Counted from the first letter of the stretch, positions 25,823-37,017 are shown. The stretch: DNA of 50,648 bases from DASXMR01 sp036495525 (GCA_036495525.1 DASXMR010000096.1:1-50648); one strand, 5' to 3'. The notes: generated by a model from the sequence alone, not told the origin. Numbers and translations are program-made.

Positions 25823-26715
25823 CGGATCACCCGCCCGGCTGCCGGACGTGTCGCGGTAGCGGTTACCAGCAGGGTGGCTGCCGCGCGGCGGGTCGCCGGC
25901 CCGGCCGGTGATCCTGGCCTGGCTGAGGTCAGCGGGACCTGGGCGCAGGCCGGCGCGGCGGGCGCGGCCGGGGCAAGCCTGATCAGCGGCGGCCGGGCGA
26001 CCTCCGCGTCGGCCGTGCATATCCGCTGGCCCGCGACCTGCCGGTTCGGGTAGAACACGATGGCCCTCGTGCTGCTCAGCAGGACTTTCATGGACACGTT
26101 GGTGTCGGCCAGCACGTAGCCGGTCTGCGTCGACCCGGACGTCAGGGTGATGTCCTCGGCCGGCATCCACGGCAGCCTCAGCAGGCCTTGGTAGTAGCCG
26201 GCTGACTGCAGCGGGAACATCGCCGCGACGTAGGTCGTCAGTGCCAGCGCCGCGATCGTGCCAGCCGTCCGCGCGAACGCGGTGAGACCGAGGGCGACCA
26301 GCGCGATCAGGGATATGGCGGCGACCGTTGCCAGCGCCAGTATCCACTGGTGGTGCGTGCACCAGGACCCCACCCGGCGCAGGTCGTCGGCGGCAGCCTG
26401 GAGCGCGGCATGACCGCCGAGACGCGACGGCGAGATCAAGGCCGCGGTCAGCGCGGCCAGCGTGCCAGCCAGGAAGCGCCGGAAGAACAGCAGCACCAGC
26501 GCCAGGTAGGGCATGACCAGCGGGATGACCGGCAGCACGGACCCGAGCAGGGCATTGACGTAGCCGTCCGAGGTGACAATGGCTGACGCCGTGACCGGGC
26601 TATAGCCGGCGATGATGAGCAGCCGCCCGGCGGCGATCACCAGAATGCCGGCCGGAGACAGGATCAGCGCCAGGGTAGTGGACCGCTGCAAGCGCCAGAC
26701 CGGATCGAATCGCAT
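25819..26715 (-). CDS. Multi-pass membrane protein, first gene of the operon
   Basis: Unrecognised protein of 298 residues with about four to five hydrophobic helices (near 15-38, 52-80, 125-150, 155-175). A region around YVLADTNVSMKVLLSSTRAI may form a beta-rich external or cytosolic domain, and the C-terminal 60 residues are Pro/Ala-rich. The ATG lacks an obvious strong ribosome site. The gene leads the three-gene overlapping set and is divergent from a LuxR relic. No family was recognised with confidence. Confidence 0.65.
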   Translation of the reverse strand: MRFDPVWRLQRSTTLALILSPAGILVIAAGRLLIIAGYSPVTASAIVTSDGYVNALLGSVLPVIPLVMPYLALVLLFFRRFLAGTLAALTAALISPSRLGGHAALQAAADDLRRVGSWCTHHQWILALATVAAISLIALVALGLTAFARTAGTIAALALTTYVAAMFPLQSAGYYQGLLRLPWMPAEDITLTSGSTQTGYVLADTNVSMKVLLSSTRAIVFYPNRQVAGQRICTADAEVARPPLIRLAPAAPAAPACAQVPLTSARPGSPAGPATRRAAATLLVTATATRPAAGRVIR

Positions 26716-26883
26716 GCCTCAGCCAGCGCTGCCGGAATGGCCAGCAAGCCATTTCGTGTCGCTCATGACGCGAAATAATAGGTGCCTGGCCATATGCGCG
26801 TGCGGCAGCGGCCGATACCTGACCGCGTGTCGCGGTCGTCGGCTGGCTGCCGGGCCTGGCGATGTTCAGCCGGGTGGGCGACA

Positions 26884-27030
26884 CTGGTGCTGAGTCCCGC
26901 CACCGCCAAGACGCACGTCAGCCGGGCGATGATCAAGCTTGGTGCCCGCGACCGCGCGCAGCTCGTCGTCTTCGCCTATCAGGCCGGCCTGGTCGCGCCC
27001 CGCTCGGCCGGGCAGGTTCAGGGCCGCTAG
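26884..27030 (+). pseudogene. LuxR-family HTH C-terminal relic
   Basis: Forty-eight codons read LVLSPATAKTHVSRAMIKLG followed by ARDRAQLVVFAYQAGLV. This is the recognition half of a GerE/LuxR helix-turn-helix and the tail of an actinobacterial NarL-type response regulator. The receiver domain and the first HTH helix are absent. Upstream sequence in this frame is unrelated. I read it as the remaining end of a lost regulator gene. It has no start or ribosome site of its own. Confidence 0.75.
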
Positions 27031-27112
27031 CTGCGCGCAGAGCTAGCTGACCCCGGCCGGCTTCCGGTCCGGTCGCGCCGCCAATTCACCCCGGCAGCTG
27101 GCCTTGCTGCGG

Positions 27113-29032
27113 TCAGCGCCGGACGAAGAAGTCGCGGATGTTGGCGAGCAGCAGCGCCACTGCGGCCGCGATGAGCGCCACGGCGGCCGCCAGCCGCCAG
27201 TTTCCGATGACGGCCTGTGCGGCCAGCCACGCCGCGCCGACCAGCACGGCCAGGCCGAGCAGGACCGCGATGAAGTGGGCGAGATGACCGCGGGCGAAGG
27301 CTTCCGTGCACAGCATGACCAGCGCGAGGCCGCCGACGGCTGGCAGCAGCGCGCCGAAGTGGCCGAGGATGACGGCGGCCAGCCCGGCGAGCAGGATCGA
27401 GGCTGAGACGGCCGACCAGGCCCGCAGCACCCGGCTGCGGGTGCGGGCCGGGTCCACGTTCGGCTGGGCCCGGTGCCGCAGGTGCGCGTGCGGATCCTCA
27501 GGCGCCAGCCGGCCGGCCGGGGCGCTCGCCAGCGCCTCACGCTCCTCGGCGAGCTGCTGGCGCCGCGCGCGCGCCTGCCCGACGGCGGCTGCCAGCTCGG
27601 CCAGCTCGGCCTGGCTGCCACGACCGCCAAGCGCGCGGTGGCCGGCCTGGGCGCCGCGCAGCTCGTCGCCGCGGACAGCGATCTCGGCCGTGACGGCGGC
27701 GAGCCGGTCATCAAGCCGGGCCATCCGGTCGCTGATCGCCTGGCGTTCCGCGGCCGGCGAGGGTGGCACTGCGTCCAGGCCAGCCCAGCCGACCGGGTCG
27801 GACCAGCAGAGCCGGACAGACCCGCCGCGCTCATAGCGCGGGCCGGCCGGAGCGCGTTCCCCGCCGAACGGGTCGCCGGTGTCGAGGCCCCACAGCCCCC
27901 GGAAATCGCGCAGCCACGGAGTGCTGTCGCTGACCAGCACGGGACGCCACTGCCTGGCTTCGCCGGGCCCGACGGCGGGACCGTCGCCGCGGTGATAGTC
28001 GATGAACGGGATGCCGAGCGCGGTGCTGGCCCGGGCCCTGGTCCAGGGCAGCAGCAGCCGGCTGACCCGCCGCAGCGCGCCGGTTAGGCGGCCGAGGGCT
28101 GGTGGCTCGACCGTGACCAGGTAGTCACCGGGCAGGTAGGCGCCGGAATGCGAGCCGGCCCCGGCGAAGACGACCGGATGAGAGTCCCGCCAGGCCAGGT
28201 CGGGATCGTCAGCCCGGCGGCGCAGGTCATCGCCTTCCTCGTCATGCGCGGAGAAGGCGATCCAGGCCAAGCTGGCCGCCGGGTCAGGCGGATCCGGCAG
28301 GAACATGGTGACCTGCTCCCAGTCGGCCTCGTGGTCGTTGACGCCGCCGAAGGTGGACCGCCAGTCGTTCATTGCGTAGAAGAACCAGTACTGCAGCACG
28401 ACGAAGCCGCGGTCCCGGACGACGCGGCCGTAATAGGGGCAGCTGCCCTGGTCGGCGCGCGCCCGGTAGCTCTGCTCCGCTACGGCTGCGGTGCCGCCCG
28501 GCACCCGCCCGCGCAGCAGCAGCGACAGCCGGAGCAGCGCGTCGATGAGCCTGCCGAGCAGGCCGACGGCAGCGAACCGGCTTGTCCCCGGAGCGAGCCG
28601 CAGCCGGCTCGCGTCCCGGCGCCAGGCTCGGAACTCGGCGCGGCGCAGCGGGCGCTGCACGAACCGGAGCCACAGCTCACGCCCTGGCCGCGCGCCCAGT
28701 TCGGCCAGGGCGGCTGGGGTGAGCTCGCCAGGCGCGGCGAGCTGCTCAGCAGCGGCCCGGCGCGACGGCTGCCCCGGCGCCGAGCGCCACAGGCTGCAGC
28801 CGAGCAGGTAGTCCTCGACCGGCATCGGCAGGAAAAGCTCGCCCCGGGTGAAGCGCAGGACAGGCTCGTAGCGCCGCAGCAGCCGCAGGTCCTCGGCGCG
28901 CGTCGCGAGCCTGGCCGCGACCGGGCCGGCCGGGATCAGTTCCGCGCCTGCGATCAGGTCGCGTGCGTCCTGGCCCTGATCCGGCCGGGAGGCCGTCGTG
29001 GCGGCCAGCTGCTGGCTCTTTAGCGGCCGCAT
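27113..29032 (-). CDS. Vps62-like protein with C-terminal membrane helices
   Basis: A 639-residue protein. The middle (about 215-330) has LQYWFFYAMNDWRSTFGG, then NDHEADWEQVTMFL and, further on, SHSGAY. The NDHE-DWE motif is that of the Vps62-related family, whose biochemical role in bacteria is unclear. A helical, probably coiled region lies about 440-530 (DRMARLDDRLAAVTAEI and a second heptad-rich stretch). Four hydrophobic segments follow near 550-635, so the soluble part is probably anchored at the C-terminus. The ATG has GGGGAGGTAGGG some distance upstream. Neighbours are transcribed divergently (lipid-kinase-like gene) or are relics. Family assignment is moderate. Confidence 0.65.
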   Translation of the reverse strand: MRPLKSQQLAATTASRPDQGQDARDLIAGAELIPAGPVAARLATRAEDLRLLRRYEPVLRFTRGELFLPMPVEDYLLGCSLWRSAPGQPSRRAAAEQLAAPGELTPAALAELGARPGRELWLRFVQRPLRRAEFRAWRRDASRLRLAPGTSRFAAVGLLGRLIDALLRLSLLLRGRVPGGTAAVAEQSYRARADQGSCPYYGRVVRDRGFVVLQYWFFYAMNDWRSTFGGVNDHEADWEQVTMFLPDPPDPAASLAWIAFSAHDEEGDDLRRRADDPDLAWRDSHPVVFAGAGSHSGAYLPGDYLVTVEPPALGRLTGALRRVSRLLLPWTRARASTALGIPFIDYHRGDGPAVGPGEARQWRPVLVSDSTPWLRDFRGLWGLDTGDPFGGERAPAGPRYERGGSVRLCWSDPVGWAGLDAVPPSPAAERQAISDRMARLDDRLAAVTAEIAVRGDELRGAQAGHRALGGRGSQAELAELAAAVGQARARRQQLAEEREALASAPAGRLAPEDPHAHLRHRAQPNVDPARTRSRVLRAWSAVSASILLAGLAAVILGHFGALLPAVGGLALVMLCTEAFARGHLAHFIAVLLGLAVLVGAAWLAAQAVIGNWRLAAAVALIAAAVALLLANIRDFFVRR

Positions 29033-29320
29033 GCCCGCGCCCTACCTCCCCGGATGTCAGTCTCGGCGGTGGTGATCCGCCGAGCCCGCCCTGGTAACGC
29101 TTGTACCTGGCGGTCTACCCCGGCCGGGACCGGGTCAGGCGCCAGGCTTCCCGCCGACCGGAAAGTCGCCGCGCCGCAGTCATGCGCCGCGGCGGGCAGC
29201 AGGGCGCGCCGGAAACGACAGGTGTCCGACGAGGTTGTCCAGGAGACCTATGGCGGCCACGGCAAGCCGCGGCTAGCCACCTTGTGCATCGGCTGGCCCT
29301 CGGGGGGGAAGGACGCCATC

Positions 29321-30706
29321 ATGACAGCAGCGGCCAGCGGGTCCGCGCCGCCCGCACCGCAAGACCCGGCAGCAGAGCCATCGGCCAGGCAGCCAGGGCC
29401 GCCAGCCAAGCGGCAGCGGTGGCTGGCCCGCCTGGCGATACTGCTGGTCGCTGCCGCTGTCGGCATCCTGATCGGCTTCTCTGACGGGCATGGCGCCGCG
29501 CTCATTATCACCGGCGCCGCCGGCGCCTGCGCGATGGTGGCTGCCGGGTACTGGTTCCTCGCCAATCGGGGCGTGCTGCGCTGGGCCGCTGGTGCCCTCG
29601 TGCTGCTGGCACCGGTAGCCATCCTCGTCCTGTACATCGGGGCCGGCCTGCTCTGGGTGGCGCTGGTGGCCATCGCGGCGCTGGTGCTCGGGCTAGTCAC
29701 CGCGCATGCGGCGATGGGAGCTGCCGCGGGGCAGGCGCCGGCGGCGGGGCAGCGGGCCGCCCGGCCGGCCAGCGCCTTCCTGATCATGAATCCGAGGTCT
29801 GGCGGCGGCAAGGTCGGCCAGTTCAGCCTGAAGGAGAAGGCCGAGGCGGCCGGGGCTCAGGTCACGATGCTCGACGGCCCGGAGATCCTCGATGTCGCCG
29901 AACTGGCGCGCAGAGCCGTCGCCGTGGGTGCTGACCTGCTCGGCGTGGCCGGCGGCGACGGGACGCAGGCCCTCGTGGCCGGCGTGGCCGCAGATCATGA
30001 CGTGCCGTTCTTGTGCATCAGTGCCGGAACACGCAATCATTTCGCGATGGATCTCGGGCTGGACCGGGATGATCCTTCCCGCTGCCTGGATGCGCTGACG
30101 GACGGCGTCGAGTTGCGCATTGACCTGGGTCTCATCGGCAGCCGGACGTTCGTCAACAACGCCTCCTTCGGCGCCTACGCCGAGGTGGTGCGCAGCCCGG
30201 AATACCGCGATGACAAACGCGGCACAACCCTGCAAAAGCTGCCCGACCTGCTCAAGTTCAACGATCACCGGCTGCTGGCGCGGGCTGGCTCAGTGCAGAT
30301 CGACGGCCCGCAGGCTCTGCTGGTCAGCAACAACCAGTACGAGACCACCGACATCGCCGGGCTCGGCGGGCGGGCCCGGCTGGACGGCGGCGCACTCGGC
30401 GTCGTCGCCGTCACCGTCCACAACGCGGCGCAGGCTATCGGACTGATGCGCCGCGGTCGGGGCCGCGGCCTGACCGTTCTCGCGACCGACCAGGTGACGG
30501 TCGACGCCACGCAGCCGGAGATCCCGGTCGGTGTCGACGGCGAGACCGTCATGATGCCCACGCCGGTGCGCTGCGCGGTCCGGCCGCGGGCGCTGAGAGT
30601 TGTAGTCCCGCGGACGCGGCCTGGCACTCGTGCGGTCCGGCCCGCGCTGAGCTGGCCGCGGCTGTTCGGGCTTGCCGGTTTTGGGAGACGCCCGGCGACT
30701 GGCTAG
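29321..30706 (+). CDS. Diacylglycerol-kinase-type lipid kinase with membrane N-terminus
   Basis: A 461-residue protein. Residues about 30-135 hold three to four membrane helices (RLAILLVAAAVGILIGF onward). From about 150 comes the DAGK catalytic domain: FLIMNPRSGGGKVGQF, the nucleotide motif GVAGGDGTQALVAG, SAGTRNHFAMDLGL and VDGETVMMPTPVRC at the end. It probably phosphorylates a lipid such as diacylglycerol or another polyprenyl or sphingoid-like substrate at the membrane. GTRNHF replaces the more common GTGNDF, as seen in this subgroup. The start is chosen after GGGGGGGAAGGA (29302-29313). It stands alone between divergent and downstream units. Confidence 0.85.
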   Translation: MTAAASGSAPPAPQDPAAEPSARQPGPPAKRQRWLARLAILLVAAAVGILIGFSDGHGAALIITGAAGACAMVAAGYWFLANRGVLRWAAGALVLLAPVAILVLYIGAGLLWVALVAIAALVLGLVTAHAAMGAAAGQAPAAGQRAARPASAFLIMNPRSGGGKVGQFSLKEKAEAAGAQVTMLDGPEILDVAELARRAVAVGADLLGVAGGDGTQALVAGVAADHDVPFLCISAGTRNHFAMDLGLDRDDPSRCLDALTDGVELRIDLGLIGSRTFVNNASFGAYAEVVRSPEYRDDKRGTTLQKLPDLLKFNDHRLLARAGSVQIDGPQALLVSNNQYETTDIAGLGGRARLDGGALGVVAVTVHNAAQAIGLMRRGRGRGLTVLATDQVTVDATQPEIPVGVDGETVMMPTPVRCAVRPRALRVVVPRTRPGTRAVRPALSWPRLFGLAGFGRRPATG

Positions 30707-30893
30707 CGAGTGTGCCCGGCCGGCGTAAATCGGAGCACGCTGCGCTGGCAGGCCGCAGGATGCACGCTGGCACCATTCTCCCGGCCAGGTTGCGCTGCGT
30801 CAGCGACATTGACAGCGCGGGATCAGGCGAACTGACGTGCGGGCTTCCGTGCTGTGAGACGGCACCCGCCAGCTGGGGGCACCAGGCAGGGCA

Positions 30894-30917
30894 CTAGACT
30901 TGAATGACTAAGTAACT
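30894..30917 (+). promoter_or_regulatory. furA-katG promoter and possible FurA operator
   Basis: TAGACT (30894-30899) is a good -10 box. The unusually AT-rich stretch that follows (TTGAATGACTAAGTAACT, 30900-30917) covers the expected transcription start. In mycobacteria and streptomycetes FurA represses its own furA-katG operon at an AT-rich site here. The short ACTT...AAGT arms (30898-30913) give only weak dyad symmetry, so the operator is inferred from position. Confidence 0.45.
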
Positions 30918-30953
30918 GGGGGCACTCGCGTTTATCTCGATGGGTGGGCTGCC

Positions 30954-31400
30954 ATGACCGTGCGCCAGACTCCGACGACCGCCGAGGAACTGCGCGGCGC
31001 CGGGCTGCGGGTGACGGCCGCCAGGGTCGCGCTACTCGAGATGGTCCGGGGCAGTGACCACCTCGGGGTCGAGGCCCTCGCCGCCAGGGTGCGGGACCGG
31101 GTCGGCCACGTCTCCGTCCAGGCCGTCTATGACGCGCTGAACGCGCTCACCGCCGCGGGGCTCATCCGCCGGATCGAGCCGGCCGGCAGCCCAGCCCGGT
31201 ACGAGGGCCGGATCGGCGACAACCACCACCACGTCGTGTGCCGCTCGTGCGGCGCCATGGCCGACGTCGACTGCGCGGTGGGCGAGACGCCCTGCCTGAC
31301 AGCTTCTGATGACCACGGCTTCTCGATTGACGAGGCCGAGGTCATCTACTGGGGCCTGTGCCCCGGCTGCTCCACCGCCCGTAGTACCTGGGCACTGTAA
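30954..31400 (+). CDS. furA: Fur-family redox/metal repressor
   Basis: A 148-residue Fur-family transcription regulator. The winged-helix part includes LRVTAARVALLEMV and VSVQAVYDALNALTAAGLIRRIE. The metal and dimerisation part has NHHHVVCRSCGAMADVDC, with His and Cys ligands, and a C-terminal CPGC pair for structural zinc. Its position 24 bases before katG identifies the FurA type, which represses katG until peroxide or metal loss inactivates it. The ATG at 30954 has only a weak purine-rich site. The gene is probably autoregulated at the promoter described upstream. Confidence 0.92.
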   Translation: MTVRQTPTTAEELRGAGLRVTAARVALLEMVRGSDHLGVEALAARVRDRVGHVSVQAVYDALNALTAAGLIRRIEPAGSPARYEGRIGDNHHHVVCRSCGAMADVDCAVGETPCLTASDDHGFSIDEAEVIYWGLCPGCSTARSTWAL

Positions 31401-31424
31401 TCCGCCTACTCCGGAAGGATTCCT

Positions 31425-33653
<2,229 letters not shown>

Positions 33654-33659
33654 TCGTGG

Positions 33660-33693
33660 CGTCCGGGCCGGCACTGGGGGGCCGGCCCGGACG
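33660..33693 (+). terminator. Terminator of the furA-katG operon
   Basis: Perfect 13-bp stem CGTCCGGGCCGGC (33660-33672) / GCCGGCCCGGACG (33681-33693) with an eight-base loop, seven bases after the katG stop. No U-tract. Confidence 0.75.
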
Positions 33694-33822
33694 TCGCCCG
33701 GTATCCGGGACTGACTGCCCTGCGGCAAGGTGCGGATTTCGCGGCACCCGCCTCCGGCTGGGGTCAGCGCCCGGACGTCGTTGTCTGATAGCTGCCAGAC
33801 AGCGGCCGGGCGGAGCCGGAGA

Positions 33823-34875
33823 ATGGAGATCATGCCTCCCGCGCAGCGTCCCGCCGGGCCTGCTCCGGCTGCCGGCCGGATCGGGGTGACCGCGGCCCCG
33901 TTCATCCGGTCGGGCCCGGCGGCGGCCCTCGAGCTGGCCAGGCGCGCCGCCGCGCTGCACTACGACTCGTTCTGGGTCGCCGAGGTCACCGGCACGGAGG
34001 CGTTCGCTGTGCTGGGCGCGGCGTCGCTGAGCGCACCGGGCATCGGCCTGGGCACCGGGGTGCTGCCGCTGCAGGTCCGCACGCCGTCGCTGCTGGCGAT
34101 GGCCGCCGCGTCGCTGCAGGCCCTCGCGCCGGACCGGGAGGTGCTGCTCGGCATCGGCGTCTCCTCGCCGGTGGTCGCCGGTGACTGGCACGGGATGCCC
34201 TACCCGTCCAGGCCGGTGGCCCAGGTGCGGGAGTTCGTCACCGTGCTGCGGGCATGCCTGGGCGGCGAGAGCGTCACCTTCGACGGCGACTTCTACCAGC
34301 TGCGGAAGTTCCGGCTTGGCGTCGAGCTCGGCGAGCGCCGGCCGAAGATCATCGTGGCCGCGCTCGGCGGGCAGATGCTCCGGCTGGCCGGCCAGGAGGC
34401 GGACGGCGTGCTGCTCAATTACCTGCCCGCCAGTCATGTCCCGTGGTGCGTGCAGCAGGTGCGCAGCGGCGGCGACGCGACCATCTACGCCAACGTGCAT
34501 GTCGGCGTCGGCGATCGTGACGCTGCCGCCGCGCAGGGCCGGTACGACCTGTTCTCCTATGCCGTCGTCGACGCTTACGCCAAGGCCTTCACGCAGGCCG
34601 GCTTCAGCGATGAGGTGGCGGCGGTACGCGAGGCGCACGCGGCCCGCGACCGCGCCGCCGCCCTGGCTGCGGTGTCCGACCGGATGCTCGACGCCATCAA
34701 CGTCACCGGGACCGCCGGGACCGTCACCGACACGGTGGCCGCCTACCGTGCGGCAGGCGTGCAGGTGCCCGTGATCTTCCCGCTGACCTGGGGCGCCAGC
34801 AGCCGCAGCGAGGTCGACGCGCTGGAGGCGACGCTGCGCGCCGCCGTCGCGGCGCCCGCTGGCCCCGGTCGGTAG
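33823..34875 (+). CDS. LLM-class flavin-dependent oxidoreductase
   Basis: Luciferase-like (alpha/beta)8 oxidoreductase of about 350 residues using FMN or F420. Segments seen are LARRAAALHYDSFWVAEVTG, LGTGVLPLQVRTPSLLAMAAA, REVLLGIGVSSP and PKIIVAALGGQMLRLAGQEADG, all typical of F420-type LLM enzymes. The ATG at 33823 has GGAG seven bases upstream; the ATG at 33832 is equally in frame. No partner reductase is adjacent. A remnant of an ABC transporter follows. The substrate is unknown. Confidence 0.85.
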   Translation: MEIMPPAQRPAGPAPAAGRIGVTAAPFIRSGPAAALELARRAAALHYDSFWVAEVTGTEAFAVLGAASLSAPGIGLGTGVLPLQVRTPSLLAMAAASLQALAPDREVLLGIGVSSPVVAGDWHGMPYPSRPVAQVREFVTVLRACLGGESVTFDGDFYQLRKFRLGVELGERRPKIIVAALGGQMLRLAGQEADGVLLNYLPASHVPWCVQQVRSGGDATIYANVHVGVGDRDAAAAQGRYDLFSYAVVDAYAKAFTQAGFSDEVAAVREAHAARDRAAALAAVSDRMLDAINVTGTAGTVTDTVAAYRAAGVQVPVIFPLTWGASSRSEVDALEATLRAAVAAPAGPGR

Positions 34876-34901
34876 GCCCAGCCGGACGGCGCGATTCGGC
34901 C

Positions 34902-35078
34902 GGCCTCAGCCGCGGCGACCAGGTCGCGATCATCGATCAGGGGCAGATCATGGCGGCCGGCAGCCCGGCAGGCATCAAGCATCAGTTCGGCCGGCCCTCG
35001 CTGGACGAGGTGTTCCTGGCCGCGACTGGCGCTGCGATGGACGGCCAGCCAGCCGGGGACGAGGCCGGAGTGCGGTGA
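34902..35078 (+). pseudogene. Drug-ABC ATPase C-terminal relic
   Basis: About 58 codons in one frame: DQVAIIDQGQIMAAGSPAGI, then RPSLDEVFLAATG. This is the end of a DrrA-type ABC ATPase after the H-loop. Walker A, the signature motif and Walker B are all missing. The TGA overlaps the GTG of the following permease relic (GTGA at 35075-35078), as in intact drug-ABC operons, so the pair was once one functional unit. Confidence 0.8.
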
Positions 35079-35562
35079 TCACCGAGATCTGGCGTGAGCA
35101 CCGGGCGCTGTGCGGGCGATGGGCCGCCAGGCTGCGCCGCGAGCCGCTCAGCGTGCTGGCCCTGGTCGCGCAGCCGATGGTCTGGCTACTGCTGTTCGGG
35201 CACCTGTTCTCGCGCATGGCGAATGCGGCCGCGGTGCCCGATTACCTGCAGTTCATGACCGCCGGCGCGGTGGCGATGACGACGTTCAACGCGTGCATTG
35301 CCGGCGGAGTGGAGTTGCTATTCGACCGGGAGACCGGGTTCCTGGTCCGGCTGCTGGCCTCCCCCGCGCACCGGCTGTCGATCGTGACCAGCAGGTTCGG
35401 CTACCCGGCCGCGCTGACCACAGTGCAGTCGCTGATCATCCTCGCGGCCGCGTACGTGACCGGCCCGCCGGGCTGGCCGGGACGACAGGGGCGCTGCTGG
35501 CCTTCGACGCCTGCTGCCTCGTCGTGGCGACGCTGGCGCTGCGCTCCGGGCTGCGCGCCTGA
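35075..35562 (+). pseudogene. Frameshifted, truncated ABC-2 permease relic
   Basis: It begins as a DrrB-type ABC-2 permease (ITEIWREHRALCGRW, then LVAQPMVWLLLFGHLF, GAVAMTTFNACIAGG and a DRETGFLVRLLASPA loop). After AAAYVTG near 35465 the coding sense moves to another frame, which continues AGLAGTTGALLAFDAC and ATLALRSGLRA to a stop at 35560-35562. The last third of the protein, normally about 90-100 residues with two or three helices, is absent. One frameshift plus truncation makes it non-functional. Confidence 0.75.
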
Positions 35563-35617
35563 GCAGGCTGCGGGAGGCGCGATCTGTCAGCGCCGGCGCC
35601 CGGTGATTCAATAGGCC

Positions 35618-36319
35618 GTGGCGAACTGGCTCGGCAAGGTCCTCGGCAGAGTCCGCCTTGAGCCCTTCCGCGACCTGGCGACGGCGTCGGTCCTGGAGAT
35701 CAACGACGGCATCACGGCAGCCGCAGGCATCGCGGAGGGCTTCCTGACCGCGGGAGCGTCCGTCAAGACGCTGCTGTTCGCGGGTACTGCCGTCATCCTC
35801 GCTGGCGGCTCGGCAGCAGGCGGGCTCCGCTACAGCGAGGTACGGACCGAGTGGGAAATGAATCACGCCATGATCGAGGCGGAGCGCGCGAGCATCGAGG
35901 CTGATCCAGCGGGCGAGTTTGCCGAACTCGTCGGGATCTACCAGGCCAAGGGCCTGAGCCCGCAGCTCGCCCGCAAGGTCGCCGAGGAACTCACCGAACG
36001 CGATCCGGTGGCCGCGCACGCCGATGCGGAGCTGCACCTTGAGGCGCTCGGGCCGGTGAGCGGCGCTCTGCCTGCCGCCCTGGCGGCTGGCCTTGCCTAC
36101 GGCCTCGGCGCTGCCCTGCCGCTGGTGGCCATGCGGTGGCTGCCGCTGAGTGGCCGGCTGACCCTGACATTCGTGGCCGTCCTCATCGCCCTGGTCCTCA
36201 CGGGCTGGCTGGCCGCGTGGCTGACCGGCCTGCCGGTGCTCAAGCTGGTGCGCCGCAATGTACTGCTCGGCAGCGGGATCATGGTCGCCAGTATCCTGGT
36301 CGGCCTCGGCCTGGACTGA
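35618..36319 (+). CDS. VIT1/CCC1-family transporter
   Basis: Membrane protein of 233 residues of the VIT family, which moves ferrous iron or manganese out of the cytosol. The start segment PFRDLATASVLEINDGITAA fits helix 1 of the family. The central cytosolic helical region is rich in Glu and carries ERASIEADPAGEFAEL and the usual YxxKGLSPQLARKVAEEL, where metal ligands lie. The last three helices are hydrophobic, ending IMVASILVGLGLD. The GTG follows the permease relic after 55 bases without an obvious ribosome site. It may help metal homeostasis together with MntP at 47.9 kb, but they are not linked. Confidence 0.85.
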   Translation: MANWLGKVLGRVRLEPFRDLATASVLEINDGITAAAGIAEGFLTAGASVKTLLFAGTAVILAGGSAAGGLRYSEVRTEWEMNHAMIEAERASIEADPAGEFAELVGIYQAKGLSPQLARKVAEELTERDPVAAHADAELHLEALGPVSGALPAALAAGLAYGLGAALPLVAMRWLPLSGRLTLTFVAVLIALVLTGWLAAWLTGLPVLKLVRRNVLLGSGIMVASILVGLGLD

Positions 36320-36336
36320 CCCCTGATGCTCGCCGG

Positions 36337-37017
36337 TTACCCCGCCGCGCCGCCCGCGGCGAGGCGCATAAGGTCGGTGTCGAGGTCGATGCCCGTCCCG
36401 GTGCCGCCGGCGCTGCCGTACTCGTGCTGGTAGCTCTCCCAGGAAGCGTCCCTGATCTTGCGGGCGAAGCCACTCTCCATCAGCAGCACGAGCTCTACCG
36501 CGGCGCGGTCGATGCGCCTGTTCAGGGCCGGGTCGCTCCAGTCCTCGGGCGCGGCGAACAGCGAGGTCGGGGTCGTCAGGGCGCGCAGGTAGGCGAACAT
36601 GGAGCGCATCTGCTCGTCCACCACCAGTGCGTGCCGCGCCGTCCCGGCCGTCGCCGCCAGCACGACGGGCCGCGCGATGATCAGGTCGTCGTCAAGGATG
36701 TCGAAGAACGAGGTGAACAGGCCGCTCGGCCCGGCCTTGTAGACCGGCGTGCTGGCGATGATCCCGTCCGCATCGCCAAGGGCGGTGATGGCGCTCTGCA
36801 GCCTCGGCGTGATCAGCTGCGACACCAGCGCGCTGGAGATGTCCGCTGCGATCTCGCGCAGCTCGAAGACGCTTGTCGTCACGCTCTGGCCGTGACACGC
36901 GGCCAGCTCGCAGGAGCGGTCGGCGAGGCGGTCCGCCAGCAGCCGGGTCGAGGACGGGTCACTCGTTCCGGCGCTGATGACCGCCAGTGCGAACGGCTGC
37001 TGAGCTTGACTGCTCAT
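36337..37017 (-). CDS. FMN reductase, LLM-partner (CE1759) family
   Basis: NAD(P)H-dependent FMN reductase of 226 residues with a flavodoxin-like fold. FMN-binding loops are visible in ISAGTSDPSSTRLLADRL and ASTPVYKAGPSGLFTSFFD. The family is characteristically encoded next to the CE1758-type LLM oxidoreductase, which is found directly upstream here, so it probably supplies reduced FMN to that enzyme. The ATG at 37017 has GGGAGG upstream. It follows the LLM stop by 59 bases on the same strand and converges on the VIT gene. Confidence 0.88.
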   Translation of the reverse strand: MSSQAQQPFALAVISAGTSDPSSTRLLADRLADRSCELAACHGQSVTTSVFELREIAADISSALVSQLITPRLQSAITALGDADGIIASTPVYKAGPSGLFTSFFDILDDDLIIARPVVLAATAGTARHALVVDEQMRSMFAYLRALTTPTSLFAAPEDWSDPALNRRIDRAAVELVLLMESGFARKIRDASWESYQHEYGSAGGTGTGIDLDTDLMRLAAGGAAG

